Both the position numbers and the translations under genes were made by a program. Of a DNA stretch of 15,122 nt, positions 6,256 through 12,850 are shown in pieces (positions within the stretch are counted from its first letter, which is position 1; each line of letters opens with the position of its first letter). The stretch is taken from positions 1 to 15,122 of the forward strand of contig JAHELX010000075.1 of NCBI GenBank assembly GCA_024643945.1, read 5' to 3'. Below the pieces are notes generated by a model, which was not told the DNA's origin, did no database searches, and was given only the letters and a program-made list of their open reading frames with translations. The stretch is from Anaerolineales bacterium (GTDB taxonomy: Bacteria; Chloroflexota; Anaerolineae; 4572-78; NAK82).

Positions 6256-6276
6256 GTGCCCGCATCAACAAATCAA

Positions 6277-6305
6277 TTGCAGGCAGAGGGCGAATGTGAT
6301 ATACT
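6277..6305 (+). promoter_or_regulatory. Promoter of cysM-queA
   Basis: TTGCAG (6277-6282), 17-base spacer, TATACT (6300-6305). Start point near 6312, leader about 105 bases. TGTGAT (6295-6300), TGTGAA (6309-6314) and ATCACA (6327-6332) sit around the start point and could be half-sites for a regulator. Confidence 0.6.
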
Positions 6306-6417
6306 TGATGTGAATTATTAAGTTCAATCACATTATCGCGCAGCCGCCAGCCGCAATTGAGAAATTCTCACAGGCAACCTGGCATCGGTGGCTTGCGCGG
6401 ACTAAGGGGGGAAACAA

Positions 6418-7365
6418 ATGTCTGAGATTCTGACTGATAAGCTGCGTGCTTCAAATTTCATCGATCTGATCGGCAACACGCCAGTAGTCGAGATCCGGCA
6501 CATGAGGCCCAATCCCAGAGTGCGCATCTTCGCCAAGCTGGAAGGTTTCAACCCCGGCGGGTCGGTGAAGGATCGCATTTGCAAAGCTATGATTGAGGCT
6601 GCCGAGCGCGACGGGCTACTGGGCCCCGGCACCGACAGAATTCTCCTGGAGCCGACCAGTGGCAACACCGGAATCGGCCTGGCTATGATTGCCGCCGAGA
6701 GGGGCTACGAGTTCATCGCTGTGATCCCGGAGAGTGCCAGCATTGAGCGGCGTAAGATGATGGCCGCCTTCGGGGCCAAGTTCATCCTCACCGATGGTGT
6801 GAAGGGAACCAACTGGGCGATTGAAGTCGCCCACCGCCTGCTGCGAGAAAACGATCGCTACTTCATGCCCGACCAGTTCAACAATCCGGCCAATCCCCAG
6901 ATTCACTACGAGACGACTGGCCCGGAAATACTGCGCGATGTGCCGGAGATTACCCACTTTGTGGCCGGTATGGGCACCGGCGGCACCCTCATGGGCGTAC
7001 ACCGGTATATGCGGGAGCGCAAACCTGACGTGGCTATTATTGGACTAGAACCGGCCGCTGGGAGTAAAATCCAGGGGCTGCGCAACATGGCAGCCTACGT
7101 GCCCAGCATTTACCACGAGGAACTGCTGGCTGACAAGCTTATGCTCGACGACGAAGATGCCTTCCGTGTGGGGCGCGAGTTGGCCCGGGTAGAGGGGCTT
7201 TTTGTAGGCATCTCATCGGGCGCCGCTATGTGGGGTGCGATGCAGATGGCCAGCCGCATCAAGGAGGGTACTGTAGTCGTCATCTTCCCCGATGGCGGTG
7301 AGAAGTATATGACTACCCCTCTCTTCGATTTGCCTATCGGCTCAATGCTGGACGAAATCCTGTAA
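6418..7365 (+). CDS. cysM: PLP-dependent cysteine synthase, probably O-phosphoserine type
   Basis: Makes L-cysteine from an activated serine and a sulfide donor in the cytoplasm; 315 residues, fold type II PLP enzyme. K51 in GGSVKDR forms the Schiff base; PTSGNTG (79-85) holds the substrate carboxylate; MGTGGT (185-190) is the phosphate loop; GISSGAA (264-270) and PDGGEKY (291-297) complete the active site. The sequence is closer to mycobacterial CysM than to CysK: ITHFVAG.GT..TLMG and LRNM..YVP..Y are shared. R222 in LRNM aligns with R220 of the mycobacterial enzyme, which binds the phosphate of O-phosphoserine. O-phosphoserine use is therefore likely, but is inference. It lacks the long C-terminal tail of that enzyme. 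The ribosome binding site is a G-rich AAGGGGGG upstream of ATG. queA follows after 15 bases. Confidence 0.94.
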   Translation: MSEILTDKLRASNFIDLIGNTPVVEIRHMRPNPRVRIFAKLEGFNPGGSVKDRICKAMIEAAERDGLLGPGTDRILLEPTSGNTGIGLAMIAAERGYEFIAVIPESASIERRKMMAAFGAKFILTDGVKGTNWAIEVAHRLLRENDRYFMPDQFNNPANPQIHYETTGPEILRDVPEITHFVAGMGTGGTLMGVHRYMRERKPDVAIIGLEPAAGSKIQGLRNMAAYVPSIYHEELLADKLMLDDEDAFRVGRELARVEGLFVGISSGAAMWGAMQMASRIKEGTVVVIFPDGGEKYMTTPLFDLPIGSMLDEIL

Positions 7366-7380
7366 CAATGTAATGGGGTT

Positions 7381-8469
7381 ATGACTGATCTGAAAACAGA
7401 GGAATTTGATTACTCCCTACCTCCCGACTTGATCGCTCAGACGCCGATTGAGCCCCGCGACGCATCACGGTTGATGGTGGTCGGCCGGGCGAGCGGAGAG
7501 ATCGCCCACCGACGATTCCGTGACCTGCTCGACTATCTGCGCCCGGGCGACATCCTCGTCGCCAATGACAGCCGAGTCATCCCAGCTCGCTTGTTCGGAC
7601 GGAAGGCGACTGGGGGCCGGGTGGAGATCTTATTACTCAGGCAGTTGGGAGCGCGCCGCTGGGAGGTATTGGTCGGCGGCAAACGAGTGCGGGCGGATAG
7701 TGAGTTATGCATTGAGAAATCGGGGGTCCAGGTAACCGCGCGGGTATTGGAGGAACTGGGCGAAGCCCGACGGATCGTGGAGTTTGACCAGCCCATTACG
7801 CCTCTGCTCGAAGAATTGGGAGAGATACCCCTCCCTCCCTACATCCATGAACCACTGGCCAATCCGGAACGCTATCAAACTATCTTCGGCCGGATAGAGG
7901 GCTCGGCGGCAGCTTCCACCGCCGGGCTGCACTTTACCCCGGAGATGCTGCTCGCCTTGCGCGAGCAGTGGGTGATCCTGGCCTTCGTCACTTTGCACAT
8001 TGGGCTCGACACCTTCAAACCGGTGACGGCCGAGTACGTCGCCAATCACGCCATCCACTCTGAATGGGCGGTCCTGTCGCCGGAAGTTGCCCGGCAGATC
8101 AACCAGGCGAAGCTGGCGGGCGGCCGTCTGGTCGCCGTCGGAACGACCGCTGTCCGCACTTTGGAGACGGCTGCCCTACGCAGTGCAGGTGTGAATGGCT
8201 CGCTGCGCCAGGCTAGCCAGCTCCAGGTAGACCTCTGTCCCTGGCGGCCGGTCGCTGCCTTCGAGGGCCCGACCGATTTGTTTATCTACCCCGGCTTTCG
8301 TTTCCGCGCTGTAGACGTGTTGTTGACCAATTTTCACCTGCCCAAATCGAGCCTGTTGATGTTGGTCAGTGCCTTCGCCGGCCGGGATTTGATCCATCGT
8401 GCCTATCAAATCGCCATCGCCGAACGGTATCGCTTCTTCTCCTTTGGCGATGCAATGTTGATTCTCTGA
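7381..8469 (+). CDS. queA: S-adenosylmethionine:tRNA ribosyltransferase-isomerase
   Basis: Transfers and isomerises the ribosyl part of AdoMet onto preQ1 at position 34 of tRNAs with GUN anticodons, giving epoxyqueuosine. 362 residues, normal length for QueA. Visible family motifs are FDYSLPPDLIAQTPIEPRDASRL (9-31), LVANDSRVIPARLFG (59-73), GRVEILLL (79-86), GEIPLPPYI (147-155), TAGLHFTPE (180-188), LHIGLDTFKPV (205-215), AVGTTAVRTLE (252-262), TDLFIYPGF (298-306) and LLTNFHLPKSSLLMLVSAFAG (314-334). The usual GSAAAPTAGLHF has Ser for Pro (S179). It follows cysM by 15 bases with only a weak ribosome binding site (ATGGGG), so it is probably read from the cysM promoter. Functionally it is unrelated to cysteine synthesis. 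Confidence 0.97.
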   Translation: MTDLKTEEFDYSLPPDLIAQTPIEPRDASRLMVVGRASGEIAHRRFRDLLDYLRPGDILVANDSRVIPARLFGRKATGGRVEILLLRQLGARRWEVLVGGKRVRADSELCIEKSGVQVTARVLEELGEARRIVEFDQPITPLLEELGEIPLPPYIHEPLANPERYQTIFGRIEGSAAASTAGLHFTPEMLLALREQWVILAFVTLHIGLDTFKPVTAEYVANHAIHSEWAVLSPEVARQINQAKLAGGRLVAVGTTAVRTLETAALRSAGVNGSLRQASQLQVDLCPWRPVAAFEGPTDLFIYPGFRFRAVDVLLTNFHLPKSSLLMLVSAFAGRDLIHRAYQIAIAERYRFFSFGDAMLIL

Positions 8470-8486
8470 GTGGGTGTCTGAAAACT

Positions 8487-8533
8487 CGTGGGGCAGGCTT
8501 TTCCCCAGAGGGGACCTATGGGCTAGCCTGCCT
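8487..8533. repeat. 47-bp structured repeat, copy 1
   Basis: Identical over all 47 bases to 8566-8612. It folds as an outer stem GGCAGGCT (8492-8499) with AGCCTGCC (8525-8532), and an inner hairpin TCCCC-AGA-GGGGA (8502-8514). It lies between the convergent ends of queA and the DUF58 gene. There is no T-run, so it is not a standard terminator. Confidence 0.9.
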
Positions 8534-8565
8534 AAGCAGTCTGCACTGAGGTTCCGTTCTGCCAC

Positions 8566-8612
8566 CGTGGGGCAGGCTTTTCCCCAGAGGGGACCTATGG
8601 GCTAGCCTGCCT
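8566..8612. repeat. 47-bp structured repeat, copy 2
   Basis: Same sequence and orientation as copy 1. The period is 79 bases with a 32-base spacer. Similarity continues weakly past the repeat (CAGTC after a 3-base difference). Two copies of a stem-forming unit in a convergent intergenic gap recall REP/BIME arrays. Confidence 0.9.
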
Positions 8613-8636
8613 GATCAGTCGTTGTGAGAGGAGATG

Positions 8637-9962
8637 TTATACAGCCTGGGCATTCGCTTCGCTCAAGGCCACTTCCAATGGGTCGCCGTAGCGCACCAGA
8701 TAGGTCGGAATTCGGCTGGCAACCAGGTCGGTGAGCACGCTCTGGGTGCCGCGTTCAAGGTGAACTGCAGACCCTTCCTGGAGAAAGGTGGCTGGATCAA
8801 TGAGCACGGCGATGGGCCGCACACCGCGCGTGCGGAGACGGCGCATCTCCACCACCCAATCCGTGTCGATGGAAGAGGTCACGACGATGGCGGTGGTATC
8901 GCGGGTGAAATGGACGCTCTCGGCGGCCAATACCTGCGACAGGGGGATGCTTCCTTCGGCGTGGGCGACGGCTAACATTTCCAGCAGTCGTGCCACCTGG
9001 CGCTCACCCCGATCGGTCTGGGCAAATTCCCGCTGGACCTTCCGCGGGTAAGTGACCAGCCCCACTGATCGGCCGCGATCCAGGTAATGCTTGGCCAGCG
9101 AAGCAGTGACGGCGATGGCATATTCCTCGGTGCTGGGGTCGAGTTCAATACGGGTCGAGTCGTCGCGTAGCACTCGCAGCAGCGGCGGAAGGGTCAAGTC
9201 GGGCGTCGGTTCCCAGACTCTGCCGACCTGAACCCGCTTCTCCAGGTCGAGGAAGAGCCAGATGTCGGCCATTGGGTCCAATTCGAATTCTTTGACGATC
9301 AGCCGACCGGTGCGGGCGGTAGAAGGCCAATGGATGCGATTGAAGCTGTCGCCAGGCACATAGTCACGCACACTTGCCACGTTGGTGGTTACGTAATGCG
9401 TACGACGTCGCAGTGCGTCGCCACCAGAGATCTCGCCAATGGAAGGCGAGAAGCGGGGCAGATCAAAAGTGGACGGATAGACCACAATGTGATTCGTCAG
9501 GTTGATATCGCGTTTCAAGAGGAAGAGACCAAAAGGGTCGCCGGAATAAAGGGTGACTGGGCCTAACATGAAGCGGCCACGCCGGTAGCAGGTGGTTTTG
9601 ACTGCCCAACTCCGTTGGTGACGCGCGGGCAACGAACTGAGGACCCGGCTCACCCGATGGCCGGGCAGTTCCGAATGGTCACGCGTTTCAAGCCATAGTT
9701 TGGGCAATGGCCCGGTGTTTTCGACGATGAGGCGTTCTTCGGCATATTTGCCCACTTGCGCGCGACGCGAGCGAGTTTGCCGGGTGACTCTCACCCAATG
9801 CAAATTAAGCCAGGCCCATAGAAACGAGAATATCAACAGGCCGCCGAAGAGATAGGCCAGTGTGAAGAAAATATCTTTTTGAGCAGGTGGCACGACCAGC
9901 GCCATAATCAGCGATGCCAGCCACAACAGGATGACGATCCAACTGCGCCGAAGAGTTTTCAT
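8637..9962 (-). CDS. DUF58-domain protein, MoxR partner
   Basis: Membrane-anchored DUF58 protein of 441 residues, usually encoded beside MoxR ATPases and thought to act with them as a von Willebrand A-like partner in assembling or activating other proteins. Two hydrophobic helices at the N-terminus (about 8-25 and 31-53) are followed by an extended beta region. That region contains the family segment YRRGRFMLGPVTLYSGDPFG (126-145). The DUF58 core SVRDYVPGDSFNRIHWPSTA (197-216) continues to ARTGRLIVKEFE, and a VWA-like C-terminal region begins with IWLFLDLE (234-241). DxSxS is not intact (DLE at 239-241), so metal binding is doubtful. It lies 27 bases after moxR, with GAAGGA 14 bases before the ATG. 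The transglutaminase-like gene often found third in such clusters is missing; queA faces it. Confidence 0.93.
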   Translation of the reverse strand: MKTLRRSWIVILLWLASLIMALVVPPAQKDIFFTLAYLFGGLLIFSFLWAWLNLHWVRVTRQTRSRRAQVGKYAEERLIVENTGPLPKLWLETRDHSELPGHRVSRVLSSLPARHQRSWAVKTTCYRRGRFMLGPVTLYSGDPFGLFLLKRDINLTNHIVVYPSTFDLPRFSPSIGEISGGDALRRRTHYVTTNVASVRDYVPGDSFNRIHWPSTARTGRLIVKEFELDPMADIWLFLDLEKRVQVGRVWEPTPDLTLPPLLRVLRDDSTRIELDPSTEEYAIAVTASLAKHYLDRGRSVGLVTYPRKVQREFAQTDRGERQVARLLEMLAVAHAEGSIPLSQVLAAESVHFTRDTTAIVVTSSIDTDWVVEMRRLRTRGVRPIAVLIDPATFLQEGSAVHLERGTQSVLTDLVASRIPTYLVRYGDPLEVALSEANAQAV

Positions 9963-9989
9963 ATGAGTTCTAAATATATCCTTCGCTCT

Positions 9990-10979
9990 CTACACTCGTA
10001 CCCGCGTGCCCGGAACCGGTACCGAGTCCAATAACTCTTGCACCACTTCGCGCGGGTCCACGTTTTTGATGCGGGCGGCCGGGCTGATGATGAGTCGGTG
10101 AGCCAGCGTAGGTTCAGCCAGAGCCTTCACGTCGTCAGGGATCGCGTAGTCGCGGCCCATAATGGCTGCGCGAGCCTGAGCCGTCTTGAAGAGAGCCAGG
10201 CTACCGCGTGGGCTGGCGCCCAGGTATACGTCAGGGTGGTGACGGCTGGCATCCACCAGCGAAACGATGTATTCCTTGATCAGTTCGTCGGCATAGACCG
10301 CTTTGACCTGCTCTTGGGCGGCCAAAAGCTCCTCCACCGTCACGACTTGTGTAATCTCCTCCACCGGATGTATGACTCGTTGCGCTTCTAAGATTGATGC
10401 CTCATCTACTTTTGATGGGTAACCCAGGTTGATGCGTAACATAAAGCGATCGAGCTGAGCCTCGGGCAGGGGAAAGGTGCCTTCGTACTCAATAGGGTTT
10501 TGTGTGGCTAGCACCAGGAACGGCCGGTTCAGCACATGGGTCGTGCCGTCAACAGTGACTTGCTGCTCTGCCATTGCTTCCAGTAGTGCGCTTTGTGTCT
10601 TGGGAGTGGCTCGATTGATCTCATCTGTCAGCACAATTTGGGCGAAAATCGGCCCTTCACGGAACTCAAACTCGCGCATCTTTTGGTTAAATACGCTCAC
10701 GCCGGTGACATCGGAGGGGAGCATATCAGGCGTGAATTGGATGCGACTGAACCGGCAGCCAATGGATTTGGCGATGGCGCGGGCCAACATGGTCTTGCCT
10801 ACACCTGGCACGTCCTCGATTAACAGGTGACCCTGGCAAAGCAGCGCCAACACCGTTGTTTGTACCGGGGCATATTTGCCGATGATGACTTTTTCTACAT
10901 TCTTGATGATTTTTTCTGCACAGGCCTTTACGCTCTCCATATTCTGAGCCACTCCTTGCTTTGGTTGAACTTTGTCCAC
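9990..10979 (-). CDS. MoxR-family AAA+ ATPase
   Basis: Chaperone-like AAA+ ATPase of the MoxR clade, cytoplasmic, 329 residues from GTG 10979. Walker A is EDVPGVGKT (55-63), Walker B is IVLTDE (115-120), sensor 1 is LATQNP (157-162). The conserved EAQLDRF (173-179) carries the arginine-finger candidate R178, and sensor 2 is GASPRG (254-259). The MoxR pattern [12 protein letters not shown] (82-93) is intact. An alternative start is ATG 10940 (M14), 11 bases after AAGGAG, giving 316 residues. The GTG has little upstream ribosome-binding signal, so either is possible. It pairs with the DUF58 gene downstream and has an extended -10 promoter just upstream. Confidence 0.95.
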   Translation of the reverse strand: MDKVQPKQGVAQNMESVKACAEKIIKNVEKVIIGKYAPVQTTVLALLCQGHLLIEDVPGVGKTMLARAIAKSIGCRFSRIQFTPDMLPSDVTGVSVFNQKMREFEFREGPIFAQIVLTDEINRATPKTQSALLEAMAEQQVTVDGTTHVLNRPFLVLATQNPIEYEGTFPLPEAQLDRFMLRINLGYPSKVDEASILEAQRVIHPVEEITQVVTVEELLAAQEQVKAVYADELIKEYIVSLVDASRHHPDVYLGASPRGSLALFKTAQARAAIMGRDYAIPDDVKALAEPTLAHRLIISPAARIKNVDPREVVQELLDSVPVPGTRVRV

Positions 10980-11011
10980 TGTTCTTATCTAACAACTCGG
11001 TTACCCTAATG

Positions 11012-11041
11012 ATTATACCAGGATTGGAAAAAAAAGGGCAA
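11012..11041 (-). promoter_or_regulatory. Extended -10 promoter for moxR
   Basis: Minus strand TGGTATAAT, with a full consensus TATAAT at 11017-11012 and TG extension at 11020-11019. TTGCCC (11041-11036) lies 18 bases upstream. The start point would be near 11005, 26 bases before GTG 10979 and 65 before ATG 10940. Confidence 0.65.
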
Positions 11042-11078
11042 CACTCGCCAGCAATTCTCATTTTGAAACCAGTATCTT

Positions 11079-11106
11079 GTAGGACAAGCTGTTAGCTTGT
11101 CCCTAC
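11079..11106. repeat. Imperfect palindrome of the GTAGG...CCTAC type
   Basis: Left arm GTAGGACAAGCT (11079-11090), 3-base loop GTT, right arm AGCTTGTCCCTAC (11094-11106). Pairing is complete apart from one unpaired base in the right arm. It shares outer ends with 3085-3121. TTTTT follows on the plus strand, but no plus-strand gene precedes it, so it does not end any transcript seen here. Confidence 0.75.
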
Positions 11107-11165
11107 TTTTTGAGGCTGGGCTACAATATGGAGACGCATTTGGGCGTGCCAGATTGACGAAAACG

Positions 11166-11174
11166 TGGTATGAT
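11166..11174 (+). promoter_or_regulatory. Possible extended -10 promoter of the tyrA operon
   Basis: TGGTATGAT gives TG plus a 5/6 -10 hexamer (TATGAT, 11169-11174). TTGACG at 11154-11159 is too close to act as its -35. The placement suits tyrA. Confidence 0.4.
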
Positions 11175-11205
11175 ATAGTTAAGATTTGCCTGTTTAGGGC
11201 TAACC

Positions 11206-11213
11206 AGGAGGTG
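11206..11213 (+). promoter_or_regulatory. Strong Shine-Dalgarno oddly far from the tyrA start
   Basis: AGGAGGTG is near-perfect, but the first in-frame start codon (TTG 11230) lies 16 bases away. No ATG, GTG or TTG in the tyrA frame falls at normal spacing; the codons there are TTA, AAG and ACT. Confidence 0.6.
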
Positions 11214-11229
11214 CGTCTTAAAGACTGAT

Positions 11230-12108
11230 TTGTCGTTGCAGGATGCCCGCGTGGCAATTATAGGGCTGGGACTGATGGGGGGCTCATTGGCAATGGCGCT
11301 GATGGAACGCTCGCTCTGCCGGGAAGTTGTCGGCGTGGCCCATCGGGATGAGACGCTGCGCCAGGCAACGGCCCGGGGCGCTGTCCACCGCGCCACGACC
11401 GACCTGGCCGACGGGGTAGCCGGTGCCGACGTGATTGTACTTGCCACGCCCGTTCGTACTATTCTGCGCCAGATTCGTGAGTTGGCGGCGATGCCCCTTG
11501 GGCCCTGCTTGCTGTTGGACCTGGGCAGCACGAAGGGCGACATAGTGGTCGCGATGGAAGATCTCCCATTCCAGGTGCAACCGATTGCGGCACACCCCAT
11601 GTGCGGCAAGGAGACGGCCGGCCTGGCTTCTGCTGATCCTACGCTTTATGAAGGGGCGCCATGGGTGTTGATCCCTCTACCACGCACTTCGACTGACGCG
11701 CTAAGCCTGGCCCGCGAACTGGCCGTGGCCGTCGGCGCGCGCCCACTAGTGCTGGACGCCGACCAGCACGACCGGCTGGTGGCTGCCATCAGTCATTTGC
11801 CTTACATGCTGGCCGTGGCACTGATGTCGGTAGCGGCTGAGATGGGCGACGAAGATGAGCTGGTGTGGGATCTGGCCGCTTCTGGCTTCCGTGATACCTC
11901 TCGTCTGGCTGCTTCTAACATTACTATGATGCTCGATATTCTGCTTACCAATCAGGCCGCCGTCGGTGATGTGCTGCGTCGCGTATCAACTCATTTAGCC
12001 AACTTGGCCGACCTGCTCGCCACCGGAAACGAGGACAGCCTGCGCGCACTGCTGGTTGCCGCCCACGACCAGCGCACATCGATGTTTCAACCTGCCGAAC
12101 GGGGGTAA
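11230..12108 (+). CDS. tyrA: Prephenate/arogenate dehydrogenase
   Basis: Oxidative decarboxylation of prephenate (or arogenate) towards tyrosine, using NAD(P). 292 residues from TTG 11230. The N-terminal Rossmann domain has GLGLMGGS (12-19), VVGVAHRD (33-40, cofactor ribose end) and LATPVRTI (71-78). DLGSTKGDI (97-105) and AHPMCGKETAG (121-131) follow, with H122 in the catalytic region. The helical dimerisation domain has HDRLVAAISHLPYMLA (180-195) and GFRDTSRLAASN (219-230). There is no ACT or chorismate mutase domain, so this is the short, single-function form. TTG 11236 is an alternative start. It is the first gene of a tyrA-HAD-aroA operon; the next start is 4 bases after its TAA. Prephenate versus arogenate specificity is not decided here. 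Confidence 0.93.
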   Translation: MSLQDARVAIIGLGLMGGSLAMALMERSLCREVVGVAHRDETLRQATARGAVHRATTDLADGVAGADVIVLATPVRTILRQIRELAAMPLGPCLLLDLGSTKGDIVVAMEDLPFQVQPIAAHPMCGKETAGLASADPTLYEGAPWVLIPLPRTSTDALSLARELAVAVGARPLVLDADQHDRLVAAISHLPYMLAVALMSVAAEMGDEDELVWDLAASGFRDTSRLAASNITMMLDILLTNQAAVGDVLRRVSTHLANLADLLATGNEDSLRALLVAAHDQRTSMFQPAERG

Positions 12109-12112
12109 GTTT

Positions 12113-12850
12113 ATGCTAAAAGCTGTTATCTTTGATCTGGGAGGGACGCTCTTGCACTACGAATCGGCAGAAGCCGACATCATCGAGCTAAACAAACGTG
12201 GATTCGTCGCCTTGTATCGTCACCTTTCAGCAAACGGTCAGGTGACGTTGCCAGAAGTTGCCTTCTTGACAGCCGTCACGTCCCGCGCGATGGCTGAATG
12301 GCGAGCGGCGTTGGCTTCACTTCGAGGAGCCAGTGTCGAAACCCCGTTGAAGGCCGTCTTGGCCGACATGGGCGTCTCCCTTACTGATGACGAGTGGCAG
12401 GCAGCACGGCGGGCATTCTTCGCGCCGATTCGACAGTCCGTTACACCCCGAAAGATGGCTCGCTACACCTTGCAAGCTCTAAAGGAACGGGATATGGCGC
12501 TTGGCCTCCTGTCAAACACGTTTTGGGCAGCCGATATTCACGATGCCGACCTGGCGCGCTTTGGCCTGCTTGATCTCTTGCCGACCCGGCTCTACTCTTG
12601 CGATACCGGCCGGCTCAAGCCACACCCGGAAGCATTTCAGATGGCGTTGACTGCCCTGGAAGTGGAGCCGAACGAGGCAGTTTACGTGGGAGATCGCTTG
12701 AAAACCGACGTAGAGCCTGCCCGCAAGTCCGGACTGTGGGGAGTCCTCATCAAAGTTCCCTTCCGGGATGAACGCTCAGAGAATATGATGCCCGATGCTA
12801 CCATCTCCGAACTGCCCGAACTTATCAATCTATTGGAGCGCCGACGATGA
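12113..12850 (+). CDS. HAD-superfamily hydrolase
   Basis: Probable small-molecule phosphatase of the haloacid dehalogenase superfamily, 245 residues, substrate unknown. Motif I is FDLGGTL (7-13) with nucleophile D8; the usual second Asp (DxD) is Gly10, as in several HAD subgroups, which may weaken or change phosphatase activity. Motif II is LLSNT (132-136), motif III K169 in RLKPHPEAF, motif IV YVGDRLKTD (191-199). A helical cap fills about 16-110, typical of subfamily I. I start it at ATG 12113, where MLKAVIFDLGGT begins, because GGGGG precedes it and the longer frame would run back inside tyrA. Its stop overlaps the aroA start as ATGA. Its place between tyrA and aroA suggests a link to aromatic metabolism or simple housekeeping; nothing in it shows which. 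Confidence 0.92.
   Translation: MLKAVIFDLGGTLLHYESAEADIIELNKRGFVALYRHLSANGQVTLPEVAFLTAVTSRAMAEWRAALASLRGASVETPLKAVLADMGVSLTDDEWQAARRAFFAPIRQSVTPRKMARYTLQALKERDMALGLLSNTFWAADIHDADLARFGLLDLLPTRLYSCDTGRLKPHPEAFQMALTALEVEPNEAVYVGDRLKTDVEPARKSGLWGVLIKVPFRDERSENMMPDATISELPELINLLERRR

Noticed and set aside
5726..6313. 195-residue plus-strand reading frame opposite the unnamed gene
   Set aside because: It is antisense to a gene with a good start and coding-like sequence, has no ribosome binding site and no family features.
7381..8469. Frame damage in queA because of the Ser in place of Pro at the GSAAAPTAGLHF motif
   Set aside because: The frame is intact over the full length and all other motifs are present, so it is treated as a natural substitution.
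8487..8612. CRISPR array
   Set aside because: Only two units, repeats longer than usual with internal two-level stems, one spacer and no cas genes.
11079..11111. Stem-loop plus TTTTT as an intrinsic terminator on the plus strand
   Set aside because: No plus-strand gene lies upstream; the stem ends match the palindromic repeat class instead.
12056..12112. Upstream ATG extension of the HAD hydrolase
   Set aside because: The extra 19 residues overlap tyrA and do not fit the family; ATG 12113 starts right at the first beta-strand with a G-rich site before it.
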